Shown: one piece after another, positions 43,666 to 53,678 of the stretch
Layout: the number at the start of each line of letters is the position of its first letter
Position numbering within the stretch: the first letter of the stretch is position 1
From: Flagellimonas pacifica
Lineage (GTDB): Bacteria > Bacteroidota > Bacteroidia > Flavobacteriales > Flavobacteriaceae
NCBI RefSeq assembly: GCF_900215465.1
Contig: NZ_OBEH01000004.1
Span: 426,359-490,358 of the forward strand
Length of the DNA: 64,000 nucleotides
Direction: 5' to 3'
Made by a program: the position numbers and the translations under genes
Notes under the pieces: generated by a model
What the model was told of the DNA's origin: nothing
What the model saw: only the letters and a program-made list of their open reading frames with translations
Database searches by the model: none

Positions 43666-45222
43666 TCAAAAGTTCAAATTTGTTTGGTGCTCATAAAAAA
43701 CTCGCGACATTTTTTCCAATTTTTGCTTAATAATGGGCTTACTTACAGATGAAAAACCCATTACCAGACCCTTTTCCTTTTTCTTCCGCTTTTTGATAAA
43801 ATATTTACTGTAAGGAAAGGATATGATTTCTTCTTCAATCAACATTTTTGAAATCTCAATATCACAAACATCATCCGGAAGCTTGGCCATTAGATGTAAC
43901 CCTTGATTTGCTGGCTGTATTTCAAAACTATCATCAAAAACATTTTGAAACTGATCAACAAAAAACTGCTTGCGCTCATTTACCACCTGCACTACTTTCC
44001 TCAAATGTTGATTGAGATAATCTTTTTCTATAAAATCCGACATGACTCTTTGAGTAACAGGCGATATAAATCTAAAAGATTGTTCAAACATTGCCTTAAT
44101 GCTATCAACGTAATGTGGGGGAACAATCAAATACCCCAATCTAATAGAAGGGTGCAAGATTTTGTTAAAGGTGCCTTGGTAAAAAACTCTATTTCCATTA
44201 TCCAAACCAAATATTGAGGTAATTGGACTTTCCCAATTGCTAAATTCATTATCATAATCATCCTCAACAATGATCATGTTGTTTTCCTCGGCCCAATCCA
44301 GAAGCTCCAATCGTCTTTTAAGACTCATTTGAACTCCTGTTGGATATTGGTTGGAAGGAGTAGTGAAGATTAACTTCCCTCTTTTCAATTTAACATGACC
44401 AAGACTATCCAAAGACAATCCTTCCGAATCAATCTCTGCTGGAATAATTTTAGCCTTTAAACTTTTAAAAACAGCCAAGGCATTTGCATAGGTCGGGTTT
44501 TCAACAATTACCTCATCTTTTTTGTCCAACAGCAAATCCCCTATTATGGATAAAGAATGTAATGACCCGGTAACAATTATAATCTGGGAAGAGTCACATT
44601 GTATGTTCCTGTACAGTTTTAAATAGTTAGCTATGTTTTTCCTTAAGCAATCCAAACCAAGGGTATGTCTGTATGACATATCGGAATACCTAATATCCCT
44701 CCAATAATTATTAGTTAGATTTTGCCACTGTTTTACAGGGAAAACATCCAAAGGGGGCAATCCAGGCCTAAACGCTATACCTTTGTTGTCTCCCCGATTC
44801 ATAATTGTAACGCTAGAGCTAAAATGTACGGCTCTTTCAGAAATTTCAGGGTATTTGGTAGTTCTTTTTTGAGTTCTTAAACTATACTTTATTTTCTTGC
44901 CCTTTATGTCATTTACATAATATCCAGAACCTTGGACCGCATACACGTAATTTTCCCAACAAAGTATTTCATAGGCCTTTATAACCGTACTACGGGATAA
45001 TCCCATATCCTGAGCCAGCAATCGAGTTGGTGGCAGTTGATATCCCTTTACCAGTTTTTTTTTCTTGATGGCACTTTTAAAAGCATTTGACAACCTCATG
45101 TAAAGGCTTTGTTCTCCATTATTTAGATTAAAACCATGGGATATTAGCAAGCTGTTGAGTTTTGTCTTCAAAATTGAAATGTATTGAAAAAAAAAATTGG
45201 TATGTGAAAGGTAGAAAAACAT
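43666..45222 (-). CDS. MocR-type regulator (GntR helix-turn-helix fused to aminotransferase domain)
   Basis: A 518-residue regulator. A GntR-type winged helix-turn-helix lies at about 40-110, with PPTRLLAQDMGLSRSTVIKAYE. The PLP-binding fold type I aminotransferase-like domain fills about 150-510. It has TTPSNQYPTGVQM, EDDYDNEF with the PLP-contacting aspartate, and QGTFNKILHPSIRLGYL with the PLP lysine near 364. Such proteins sense PLP or an amine ligand. It is divergent from a dehydrogenase-D-amino-acid transaminase-D-aminoacylase cluster, which it probably controls. A perfect 17-bp palindrome lies between them. The true start may be downstream of residue 1, since the N-terminal 38 residues are unlike the family. 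Confidence 0.9.
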   Translation of the reverse strand: MFFYLSHTNFFFQYISILKTKLNSLLISHGFNLNNGEQSLYMRLSNAFKSAIKKKKLVKGYQLPPTRLLAQDMGLSRSTVIKAYEILCWENYVYAVQGSGYYVNDIKGKKIKYSLRTQKRTTKYPEISERAVHFSSSVTIMNRGDNKGIAFRPGLPPLDVFPVKQWQNLTNNYWRDIRYSDMSYRHTLGLDCLRKNIANYLKLYRNIQCDSSQIIIVTGSLHSLSIIGDLLLDKKDEVIVENPTYANALAVFKSLKAKIIPAEIDSEGLSLDSLGHVKLKRGKLIFTTPSNQYPTGVQMSLKRRLELLDWAEENNMIIVEDDYDNEFSNWESPITSIFGLDNGNRVFYQGTFNKILHPSIRLGYLIVPPHYVDSIKAMFEQSFRFISPVTQRVMSDFIEKDYLNQHLRKVVQVVNERKQFFVDQFQNVFDDSFEIQPANQGLHLMAKLPDDVCDIEISKMLIEEEIISFPYSKYFIKKRKKKEKGLVMGFSSVSKPIIKQKLEKMSRVFYEHQTNLNF

Positions 45223-45234
45223 TTTATAATATTG

Positions 45235-45251
45235 ATTTATAAGTTATAAAT
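45235..45251. promoter_or_regulatory. Perfect palindrome in the MocR divergent promoter region
   Basis: ATTTATAAGTTATAAAT is an 8+1+8 perfect palindrome lying 12 bp from the MocR start and 27 bp from the dehydrogenase start. Its position fits an operator for the divergent regulator. It is AT-rich, so the chance of coincidence is not negligible. Confidence 0.5.
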
Positions 45252-45278
45252 GACTAGATATTAACTATTTAAAAAAAC

Positions 45279-46274
45279 ATGATAACAGCATTACAAATTG
45301 GATTGGGGCCCTTGGGGCAGCAAATTGGTAGGTACATTTCAGAAAAAACAAGTATCGGCACAGTAGCTGCTGTAGATATAGACAAAGAACTAAAGGGAGT
45401 TGATTTTGGAAAACTCATCAATGGAAGTCCATCAGATATTCTAATTGAAAACTCTGTGGAAAGTGCATTACAGAAACTAAAAGAGAAACCAGATGTTGCG
45501 ATCATAACCACTGTTTCAAGCATAAAAAAACTGGAATCTCAAATTGAAGAAGTTGCTCAACATGGAATCCCAATAGTTTCTACCTGCGAAGAGCTCGCAT
45601 TTCCTTGGGAAGAAAATCCAGGGTCTAGTAAAAATATTGAGGCTATATGTAAAAAGTACAAAGTAGCCTGTCTGGGTACTGGAGTAAATCCAGGTTTTTT
45701 AATGGACTATTTGCCATCTGTCCTTAGTTCCGTTTGTAAGAATATAGATAGTATTTTAGTTGAAAGAATTCAAGATGCAACACCTAGACGAATTCCTTTT
45801 CAGCGAAAAATTGGAGCAGGGTTAGACCTAAAAGCATTTAAGAGCAAAGAGGACGAAGGCACTCTTAGACATGTTGGACTTAAAGAATCCGTATATTTCC
45901 TTGCCAAAAGCCTAGGTTTTGAACTTGATGAGGTAACAGAAAATCTTACTCCAGTAATTGCCGAAAGTAATTTAAAGACACCTTCAATGGAGATTCAAAA
46001 AGGAGATGCCCGCGGTGTACAACAGATTTCCCAAGGTTATAAAAACGGACGATGCAAAATAGAAATGCATTTTAAGGCCGCTGTAGGCGAACCTAGATCT
46101 TATGATAAGATTACGGTTAAAGGGATTCCATCATTTACCTCTGAAATAGATACGGGCATAAATGGAGACATTGCCACATGTGCAATTACCATAAACGCGG
46201 TCAAGAGTATTTTAAAAGCCGCTCCCGGTTTACATACTATGGCAACAATTAGAGTTCCCGGATATTTAAATTAA
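45279..46274 (+). CDS. Dihydrodipicolinate reductase-like NAD(P)-dependent amino acid dehydrogenase
   Basis: A 331-residue protein with an N-terminal Rossmann domain (ALQIGLGPLGQQIGRYI, G-x-G-x2-G near residues 8-13). The middle segment CLGTGVNPGFLMDYLPSVL (near 130-148) is shared with dihydrodipicolinate reductase-like enzymes such as 2,4-diaminopentanoate dehydrogenase, an amino acid oxidising enzyme. It is not a standard DapB, being longer and lacking the usual DapB C-terminal signature. It is first in a plus-strand run with a D-amino acid transaminase (35 bp) and a D-aminoacylase, opposite the MocR gene. A role in D- or diamino-acid breakdown is inferred from the neighbours. Confidence 0.78.
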   Translation: MITALQIGLGPLGQQIGRYISEKTSIGTVAAVDIDKELKGVDFGKLINGSPSDILIENSVESALQKLKEKPDVAIITTVSSIKKLESQIEEVAQHGIPIVSTCEELAFPWEENPGSSKNIEAICKKYKVACLGTGVNPGFLMDYLPSVLSSVCKNIDSILVERIQDATPRRIPFQRKIGAGLDLKAFKSKEDEGTLRHVGLKESVYFLAKSLGFELDEVTENLTPVIAESNLKTPSMEIQKGDARGVQQISQGYKNGRCKIEMHFKAAVGEPRSYDKITVKGIPSFTSEIDTGINGDIATCAITINAVKSILKAAPGLHTMATIRVPGYLN

Positions 46275-46309
46275 AAAGAAATTAATAACTATATTTTTTA
46301 ATTCTTAAA

Positions 46310-47182
46310 ATGGCCAATTATCCCGAAAAGGTATACGTAAACGGAAAAATAGTTCCTCATCAAGAAGCCCAGATATCAATTTTTGACAGAGGCTTTTTAT
46401 TTGGTGATGGGGTTTATGAAGTAATGGTTCAAATAGGAGATAGCTTTTTCTACGGCCAAGAACATTTAAATAGGCTAATAGATTGTCTAAAGAAAATAAA
46501 TTTGGATTTTGATGTTTCTACCTTGCCCAAAGAGGTTGAAAAATTGTTAGTAGCCTCTAAATTAGAAGGTAAAGATTCTTTGGTTTATATTCAGGTTACA
46601 CGAGGGGTTGCCATTAGAAAACATGCATTTCCTAAAACCACAAAACCAACGGTCATTATGTATGCCATTCCTTTCACCCTGCCAAGCATCAACCAAAAAA
46701 GTATTGCTACAATTACCACAACAGACAATAGGTGGCACAGGTGCGATATAAAGGCAACTTCTCTTTTAGGCAATGTAATGGCAAATGATCAAGCAGCAGA
46801 GCAAGGAATGTACGAGTCCATTTTTATAAGGGACGGAAAAGTAACTGAAGCATCTCATTGCAACGTCTTTTTTGTAAAAAACGATATTGTGTATACCCAT
46901 CCTGCTGACACCTATATTTTAAATGGTATCACCAGACAAATTGTAATACAGTTATGCAAAAAGCTCCATATAGAAATTAGGGAAGAAGCTATCTTAAAAG
47001 TGAACATGGTTACTATGGATGAAGCTTTTTTGAGCGGGACAACTACTCAAATTGCTTCAATAGGGAGGATTAACAATCATTATTATAGTGCGGATGGCAC
47101 TGTAGGTCCTATAACTAAAAAATTACAACAAGCATTTTTGAAATTGAAGGAAACCCATGTGGAAGCAACAATAAATGTGTAA
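46310..47182 (+). CDS. D-amino-acid transaminase (fold type IV PLP aminotransferase)
   Basis: A 290-residue class IV aminotransferase. VYVNGKIVPHQEAQISIFDRGFLFGDGVYEVM at the start is the family beginning. RWHRCDIKATSLLGNVMAN near residue 143-161 holds the PLP lysine in the CDIK context typical of D-alanine aminotransferase rather than branched-chain enzymes. EASHCNVFFV and LSGTTTQIASI near the C-terminus are the remaining cofactor motifs. It would move amino groups from D-amino acids to 2-oxoglutarate. It lies 35 bp after the dehydrogenase and 131 bp before the D-aminoacylase. Confidence 0.87.
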   Translation: MANYPEKVYVNGKIVPHQEAQISIFDRGFLFGDGVYEVMVQIGDSFFYGQEHLNRLIDCLKKINLDFDVSTLPKEVEKLLVASKLEGKDSLVYIQVTRGVAIRKHAFPKTTKPTVIMYAIPFTLPSINQKSIATITTTDNRWHRCDIKATSLLGNVMANDQAAEQGMYESIFIRDGKVTEASHCNVFFVKNDIVYTHPADTYILNGITRQIVIQLCKKLHIEIREEAILKVNMVTMDEAFLSGTTTQIASIGRINNHYYSADGTVGPITKKLQQAFLKLKETHVEATINV

Positions 47183-47313
47183 AGCTTTTTTTTTCGAAAA
47201 ATCAATATAATCTTGAGAATCAAAATGCTAAATAAATGATAACCGTTTCAAAGCAACAAAAGGGCTATGCCCCATTTTAGTGGAAACGGAAATTTCCAAA
47301 TAAACATATACAA

Positions 47314-48885
47314 ATGAAAAGTAAAGTAGTATTTCAATTGGTTTTAGGGGTAATTTGTTTTTTTGGTTGCAATAACCAAGATTATGATATCCTCATTTTA
47401 AATGGTGAGGTTTATGATGGATCAGGTAATGCTCCTTTTAATGCGGACATAGCCATTAAAGACTCCACAATTGTTAGTATTGGAGATCTGTCAGGATCAA
47501 ATGCCATCAAAATAATCGATGCAAAAGGTATGGCCGTTGCCCCCGGTTTTATAGATATGCATGCGCATTTGGACCCTATATTGAACTTGTCAGATTGTGA
47601 AAGCCATGTACGACAAGGTGTGACCACAGCCTTAGGAGGGCCTGATGGCGGAAGTCCTTGGCCTATTAGGGCACATTTAGATACTTTGGAGCAAATAGGT
47701 GTAGGGATGAACATAGCCTATTTGGTTGGCCATAATCAAGTACGTAAAAACATTATGGCTCTTGAGAATAGGGCACCCACTCCAGAAGAATTGGAACAAA
47801 TGAAAGCGCAGGTAAAATTGGCGATGGAAGAAGGTGCTTATGGCATTTCAACTGGATTAAAATACTTGCCCGGAGCCTTCTCTAATGTAGATGAAGTAAT
47901 AGAACTGTCCAAGGTAGCTTCTTCCAAAGGAGGTATTTACACATCTCATTTAAGGGAAGAGGGTTTAGGGCTTTTTGACGCCGTAGCAGAAGCAATAAGC
48001 ATATCAGAAAAAGCAGATATTCCAGTAATTCTAACACATCATAAGGCAATTGGAAAACCTATGTGGGGAAAAAGTACTGTGACCTTGGCCATGGTAGATT
48101 CTGCAAGGACAGCTGGTCTTGACATTAAAATTGATCAATACCCATATAGCGCCAGCCACACGGGGATTTCTGTGCTCATCCCAAGTTGGGCAAGAGCGGG
48201 CGGAATTGAGGCATTCAAAGAAAGAGTGAACACCCCACAACTTAGAGATAGCATTAAAGCTGGAATAATTTTTAACATTCTTAATGATAGAGGTGGAGAA
48301 GATTTGGCGCGCATTCAATTTGCCAAAGTGAAATGGATGAAGGAGCTAGAGGGAAAAACATTGAAGTATTGGTGCGAGTTAAGGGAACTAGAGCCAACAC
48401 TTGAAAATGGAGCTGATTTGGTTATTGAGGCCCAGGTAAATGGAGGGGCATCATGCATATATCATGCCATGCATGAAGAGGATGTGGAACGTATTATGAA
48501 GCACCCCCAAACCATGATCGCTTCAGATGGCAGACTTGTAAAACCTGGCCAAGGACATCCACACCCAAGGTGGTATGGCACATTTCCACGCGTTCTTGGT
48601 CATTATGTAAGGGAAAAGTCGGTCATAACATTACCCGAAGCTATCTATAAGATGACAAAGCTGCCTGCTGTTTCTCTAGGATTAACCGATAGAGGACTGA
48701 TTAAAGAAAATATGAAGGCTGATATTGTTGTTTTTGACCCAAATACCATAATTGATAAAGCAACATTTGAGGAACCCCATCAATATCCGGAAGGAATTTA
48801 TTTTGTATTGGTCAATGGTCAAATTTCCATCGATGAATCAAAGTTTAAGGGAATAAAGGCAGGTAAGGTCTTGCGAAAAAAATAA
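47314..48885 (+). CDS. Lipoprotein N-acyl-D-amino-acid deacylase (D-aminoacylase family)
   Basis: A 523-residue amidohydrolase. The N-terminal signal ends in a lipobox-like FFGC (Cys19), so it should sit on the periplasmic side. GFIDMHAHLDPIL near residue 77 gives the metal histidines, GISTGLKYLPG near 183-193, YTSHLREEG near 212, ILTHHKAIG near 244, and MIASDGRLVKPGQGHPHPR with the catalytic aspartate near 408 are D-aminoacylase features. It would release free D-amino acids from N-acyl-D-amino acids or D-residue peptides. It is the last gene of the D-amino-acid cluster, followed by a terminator shared with susD. Confidence 0.87.
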   Translation: MKSKVVFQLVLGVICFFGCNNQDYDILILNGEVYDGSGNAPFNADIAIKDSTIVSIGDLSGSNAIKIIDAKGMAVAPGFIDMHAHLDPILNLSDCESHVRQGVTTALGGPDGGSPWPIRAHLDTLEQIGVGMNIAYLVGHNQVRKNIMALENRAPTPEELEQMKAQVKLAMEEGAYGISTGLKYLPGAFSNVDEVIELSKVASSKGGIYTSHLREEGLGLFDAVAEAISISEKADIPVILTHHKAIGKPMWGKSTVTLAMVDSARTAGLDIKIDQYPYSASHTGISVLIPSWARAGGIEAFKERVNTPQLRDSIKAGIIFNILNDRGGEDLARIQFAKVKWMKELEGKTLKYWCELRELEPTLENGADLVIEAQVNGGASCIYHAMHEEDVERIMKHPQTMIASDGRLVKPGQGHPHPRWYGTFPRVLGHYVREKSVITLPEAIYKMTKLPAVSLGLTDRGLIKENMKADIVVFDPNTIIDKATFEEPHQYPEGIYFVLVNGQISIDESKFKGIKAGKVLRKK

Positions 48886-48914
48886 CTAGACAGGTAAGAT
48901 ATCAATAGAAAGAA

Positions 48915-48941
48915 AAAAGGGATGCAAATTGCATCCCTTTT
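48915..48941. terminator. Bidirectional intrinsic terminator between D-aminoacylase and SusD genes
   Basis: AAAAGGGATGCAA (48915-48927) pairs with its reverse complement at 48929-48941, with A and T runs at the outer ends. It lies between the convergent stops at 48885 and 48987. Confidence 0.85.
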
Positions 48942-48986
48942 AGCATGAGAAAACAAAGCTAACTCAAAACTAACTACTAATCTTTC

Positions 48987-50408
48987 TCATTGATTAACAG
49001 GTGTTGGAGTAAACAAATCCGGTATTGGATCTGGTAAATTACTGTTATTGTTAATTTCCTCTTGAGCGTACAGAAAACGCTGAGGATTAACAGTAGTTGT
49101 TGCATTGTTCAAAGGAAATGGCACTAATAAATCCGTTTCTGATCGCAATCTTCTTACATCATTAAAAGGCATATAGGTACTGAAGCCGGTAACATAGCGT
49201 TCTTCAATAATTTCCCTCAGCACTGCTCTGTCTGTAGCAATATTGTCTGGATTTTCCATCCCACCTGCTTCAAAATCAGCTAGAACATAAGGATCATAGT
49301 TGAAGGTTTCATCTCCATTTATCAGATTAAAGGCTGCACCAGTATCCAAATAAGCTCTAAGTTCGTTCAATTTGTCTATAGCTCCCTGTACATCATCATT
49401 GGCTCTTATCAAACATTCTGCCCAGATAAGAAGGTTTTCCTCAAAACTTACCAACTTCATAGGAGTAGTAGCATCATCGATACCCCCAGTCTGATTTCCA
49501 TCTCCACTTATATAAGAGTAGTTTCTACGCGCAGTTTCATCAGTTTTAGCGTTATTTCGGCTTCCAACGTTATCCGGGTCCATTAAATCTCTATAAAATG
49601 CCCCATCTCCTGTCATATCTCCTGCTCTACTACTGTTTACAAAGTTGAAAAGGATATTGCTATTTCCTGGAACATCGCCTATTGGGTTGTATGCCATTGT
49701 TCCAGCACTGCTATTAATTCCATTTGCAACATTGGCCAATGCCTGGGAATACTGTTTTGTTTGCAAAAAGTAGCGTGCTTTTAGGGTATATGCAGCAGCT
49801 ATCCAACTATCTGCATCGCCTCCAAAATAGTTGTCCTGGCTATTGGTAACACTCGTGGTTGACCCATTTTGCAGTTTGGGAATTGCACCATCTAGCAGTG
49901 TTTGCATAGCTGCATAAACATCAGCTTGCCCATCTAAAGTAGGGTCTTCTGAATCCACTCCGGGATTATCAGGTGTAGCCGTAGAATAAGGGATATCTCC
50001 AAAAAGAGATGCTGCCGTACCTACTGCCAGAGCTTCGTTAACATCTATAATTCCTTGTAAGAGGGTTATATCTGGAGAAATTCTTCGAATTTCCTTGTTC
50101 TGGACCAATATTCCATTGTAAAGATGTCCCCAAACAGCATTAGAGTCCCCTGGAGTATAGTCATAGTTATACAAGGTCTGTTGCACCAATTGCAACCCTA
50201 TTAAACCTCCTGTATAATACATACCTGTTCTGGCCAATTGTCCCTGCTGTACCTGAGCATTTGCCAGTAATGTTCCCGCTAGCAGCAAATCTCCTGAAGG
50301 AACTTCCACTAATTGATTTGGATTATCATTAACATCTAAATAATCATCACAAGCTGTTGCTGATATTAGAAAAATCAATGATAAAATTATTTTATATATA
50401 GATTTCAT
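48987..50408 (-). CDS. SusD/RagB-like outer membrane lipoprotein
   Basis: A 473-residue surface lipoprotein. The signal peptide ends in ATAC (Cys20), followed by DDYLDVNDNPNQL, the start typical of the SusD-like subfamily 2. Tetratricopeptide-like helices are spread through the middle (for example WIAAAYTLKARYFLQTKQYSQALANV). The C-terminus has the conserved EERYVTGFSTYMPFNDVRRLR. It would bind a substrate and hand it to the SusC channel upstream, from which it is separated by 13 bp. Subfamily 2 members occur with both glycan and peptide uptake systems. The M14 peptidase at the head of the operon hints at a peptide-like substrate. Confidence 0.93.
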   Translation of the reverse strand: MKSIYKIILSLIFLISATACDDYLDVNDNPNQLVEVPSGDLLLAGTLLANAQVQQGQLARTGMYYTGGLIGLQLVQQTLYNYDYTPGDSNAVWGHLYNGILVQNKEIRRISPDITLLQGIIDVNEALAVGTAASLFGDIPYSTATPDNPGVDSEDPTLDGQADVYAAMQTLLDGAIPKLQNGSTTSVTNSQDNYFGGDADSWIAAAYTLKARYFLQTKQYSQALANVANGINSSAGTMAYNPIGDVPGNSNILFNFVNSSRAGDMTGDGAFYRDLMDPDNVGSRNNAKTDETARRNYSYISGDGNQTGGIDDATTPMKLVSFEENLLIWAECLIRANDDVQGAIDKLNELRAYLDTGAAFNLINGDETFNYDPYVLADFEAGGMENPDNIATDRAVLREIIEERYVTGFSTYMPFNDVRRLRSETDLLVPFPLNNATTTVNPQRFLYAQEEINNNSNLPDPIPDLFTPTPVNQ

Positions 50409-50421
50409 AATTTCCTATTTA

Positions 50422-53400
50422 TTAAAAATTAAAATTGATTCCAAAAGCATATGTTCTTGAACCGGGATTGGAGAAGTAATCCAAACCACGAGCTCTACCA
50501 ACACCAAACTGATTTATGTCAGGATCAATCCCTACAACATCTGTCCAGATAACCAGGTTACGACCAGAGGCAGTAAACTCTACCGAACTTAAGCCTGTCG
50601 CTTTTTTGAAATTATCAGAGTCAATTTTATATGATAATGACAATTCTCTAAGTCGGGTCCAGCTGCCATCTTCAACGGCAAACTCATTTAATTTTCCATC
50701 TCCAAAACCATATAAAGAGGTATAATATTCTTCGTCCAACAAGACATTGCCTCCGCCAAAATTGCCTACATTACCTCTAACCACTGAGCCTGTAGGAAAT
50801 ACATCTCCATCAAAATTCACCAAGTCCTCTGTAAGTGTAATTGTGTTACCCACATCTGCATGTGTTCCAAAGAACGACAAGATAAACCTGGTTCTCTGGG
50901 CTAAATCATTCCCTTGGCTCGTATCAAATGATGCTGCAAATGACAAATTCTTGTATGACAAGTCAAATTGTAGACCTCCTCTCCAGTCCGGATTAGGGTC
51001 TCCAACAATAAGATTTCCACCTGTATCCACTTGTGGAAATCCATTGGCATCCAATATCAGACTTCCATCATCATTTCTTAGAGCACCTTGGGTATACAAT
51101 ACTCCTAACGGCTCTCCATCAATAGCAACAGACTCAATGGAAGTTCCTTCTGAGAATTCCTGAATAAACTCACCGGTGCCGTCCACCCCTCTCACAATAT
51201 TTTCGTTTGTGCTATAGTTTAGGGCGACAGAACCTCGCCAGTCTTGATTTCTAAGGAAATCATATCTTAACTCGATCTCAAGACCGTCATTTTCTATTGT
51301 GGCTCCATTAGCATATATTTCATCAAATCCCAGGGAAGGAACAAGGGCAAGATCCAATAAAACATCTTCTGTTTTGTTGGTATAATATGTGGTTGATAAT
51401 GCAAGTCTATTTCTTAAGAATCTTAAATCCAAACCTACTTCATACTCTGTTTTGATCTCTGGCTTTAGGTTGGAATTTCCTAAACGTTCATCCAACTGAA
51501 AACCACCTCCAAAATTTTCAAGGGCAATTTGATCTGAGAAACTTGAAAATGTCCCTACTTCAAAAACAGTCTGCTCTCTATGTGCAATGGGAACATTTGC
51601 CACTTGACCGTACGCCAATCTTATCTTACCAAACGATAAAGGTCCTGAATCTTTTAATGCCTTTGTGAATGTCCAACCCAATTCTGCACTAGGATAAAAG
51701 AAACCATTGTCTGATGCAGGTAAAACTGAATGTTTTTCAAATGCACCCCCAAGTTGCAGGACCAATTGGTCTGCATAGTCAAAATTGGCAGTACCATAAA
51801 AACGAATGTTTCTTCTATTGGTTCTTGTAGTTTCCGAACCTATATTTTCTTTAGCGGAAAGTTCAGCCGCATCCAAAGGATTTCTGAAATTTGCTATAAA
51901 ATTATCAGCTTCTGTAAAAACTCGTTTACGTCTTCTGTCATTAATACCAAAACCAACAACAATATTGGTGTTTAGATTATCGGTTAACTCGTAGTTAAAA
52001 TTTGTCAGTAAATCTCCATTATACTCCTCGTTATTGATGGTCTCATCATTTAAAAGACCATACCTTCTTGCTGAACCCGCTGTATAATATGGGAAAAAAT
52101 AAACCCTGGTATCAACATAAAAATCAACACCACCTCTTACAATAGTACTTATGTTATCGTTCCATTGATAAGAAACTTCTCCAGTACCAATCAATCTGTT
52201 TACATTGGCTGTACTTTTTTGTTCATTTATGGTCCAAAGCGGGTTGTTGTAAATAACATTATCGCTATTGGCCAAATACCTTCGATAACCCCTATGTCTA
52301 TTGGGTGTTATAGATCCTGAACTGCTAGTATAATTACCAATATAATCGGTTTGGTCAAAATCTGCTGGAGTACGCAACAATCCTAAATACAAACCTGCGG
52401 TATTGGAACCTTGCTGCGTTCTATTTGAACCCGTATGCACGTAATTAGCCTTAAAATTGGTTCTTAATTTGTCCGTTAGGTTTTGGGTCATGTTAATAGT
52501 GAAGTTTGTCTTTTTATAAAAACTACTCTTAATAATACCTTTTTGATTCACATGCCCGGCACTTATATAATAAGTACCTTTTTCGCTACCACTACTTACA
52601 GCAACTTTATTATCGTAAGTAATGCCCGTACCAAAAACTTGATCAAAATTTCTGTTGGTATAAACTTCTCTTGAGTTCTTTTGGGTAATAGGGTAAATGA
52701 TATTATCCGAAACCAAGGATTCAAAGAATTGACCCGAGGTATCAACCTCATCAGCTCCTCCTGATCTTTCAGAAATTCTATCCCCCCATGATCGTTGTGC
52801 AGTAGGACTATAGCTACCTCCGTTACCTTGCCCAAAAGTTGTTTGCAATGGATGTTCATATGAAATTTTATCAACAGAAATACCTGAAGAATAGCTCACA
52901 TTAAACTTACCTGCTTTACCTTTTTTTGTGGTGATTACAATAACACCGTTTAGAGCTCTTGATCCGTACAAGGCCCCAGCCGAAGCTCCTTTAAAAACCT
53001 GAAATGATTCAATGTCTTCAGGGTTAATGTCATTTAATCTTGATTGCTGGGACACCCCTGCCGATTGGTCGTCATCCCCGGAACCTGCTAAGTTATCGTT
53101 GTTTAATGGAATCCCATCCACAACAATTAAAGGTTGGCTTGAACCACTCAATGAACTTGTTCCCCTAATTTGGATATTGGATCCAGCTCCCGGATCACCT
53201 GATGTTGCATTAATGGACACACCTGCCGCCTTACCTGCTATACCATCAATAATTTTATTTTCTACAGGTTGTACAAGTTTATCTGCATCAATCTTTGAAT
53301 AGGTAGATGCCATCTTATCCCTTTGTTCCACAAAACCTAAGGCAGTTACTACTACTTCTTTTAAACTTTCAGCATCTTGTTGAAGTACAAAATTCAACAA

Positions 53401-53655
53401 AGTCTCTGAGCCAATAATCCGCTCTTCAGTTCTATAACCAATAAAAGAAATAACCAATGTTTCTCCTTGATTAGCTTCAATAGTATAATTTCCATCAAAG
53501 TCCGTTATGGTTCCATTGTCAGTTCCTTTGACAAAAACCGATGCTCCTGGTAAAGGCCCGGTCTCATCCGAGATCGTACCGGAAATCGTAATTTGGGAAT
53601 ACCCAATCCCTACTGTAAAACATGCCAGCAAGAACGTTAAGAATGATTTTCTCAT
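50422..53655 (-). CDS. SusC/RagA family TonB-linked outer membrane transporter
   Basis: A 1077-residue outer-membrane channel. A signal peptide (MRKSFLTFLLACFTVGIGYSQ) is followed by a carboxypeptidase-D-like regulatory domain with GTISDETGPLPGASVFVKGT, then a plug domain with VVTALGFVEQRDKMASTYSKI and the SusC-type region LIVVDGIPLNN, and a 22-strand barrel ending in FGINFNF. It imports the SusD-bound substrate using TonB energy. The frame opens 27 bp earlier with an ATG that overlaps the peptidase stop. The start at 53655 is preferred because it begins the signal peptide directly. It is in one operon with the M14 peptidase and susD. Confidence 0.95.
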   Translation of the reverse strand: MRKSFLTFLLACFTVGIGYSQITISGTISDETGPLPGASVFVKGTDNGTITDFDGNYTIEANQGETLVISFIGYRTEERIIGSETLLNFVLQQDAESLKEVVVTALGFVEQRDKMASTYSKIDADKLVQPVENKIIDGIAGKAAGVSINATSGDPGAGSNIQIRGTSSLSGSSQPLIVVDGIPLNNDNLAGSGDDDQSAGVSQQSRLNDINPEDIESFQVFKGASAGALYGSRALNGVIVITTKKGKAGKFNVSYSSGISVDKISYEHPLQTTFGQGNGGSYSPTAQRSWGDRISERSGGADEVDTSGQFFESLVSDNIIYPITQKNSREVYTNRNFDQVFGTGITYDNKVAVSSGSEKGTYYISAGHVNQKGIIKSSFYKKTNFTINMTQNLTDKLRTNFKANYVHTGSNRTQQGSNTAGLYLGLLRTPADFDQTDYIGNYTSSSGSITPNRHRGYRRYLANSDNVIYNNPLWTINEQKSTANVNRLIGTGEVSYQWNDNISTIVRGGVDFYVDTRVYFFPYYTAGSARRYGLLNDETINNEEYNGDLLTNFNYELTDNLNTNIVVGFGINDRRRKRVFTEADNFIANFRNPLDAAELSAKENIGSETTRTNRRNIRFYGTANFDYADQLVLQLGGAFEKHSVLPASDNGFFYPSAELGWTFTKALKDSGPLSFGKIRLAYGQVANVPIAHREQTVFEVGTFSSFSDQIALENFGGGFQLDERLGNSNLKPEIKTEYEVGLDLRFLRNRLALSTTYYTNKTEDVLLDLALVPSLGFDEIYANGATIENDGLEIELRYDFLRNQDWRGSVALNYSTNENIVRGVDGTGEFIQEFSEGTSIESVAIDGEPLGVLYTQGALRNDDGSLILDANGFPQVDTGGNLIVGDPNPDWRGGLQFDLSYKNLSFAASFDTSQGNDLAQRTRFILSFFGTHADVGNTITLTEDLVNFDGDVFPTGSVVRGNVGNFGGGNVLLDEEYYTSLYGFGDGKLNEFAVEDGSWTRLRELSLSYKIDSDNFKKATGLSSVEFTASGRNLVIWTDVVGIDPDINQFGVGRARGLDYFSNPGSRTYAFGINFNF

Positions 53656-53678
53656 AAAATTAGTAATTAGATAGTTAG

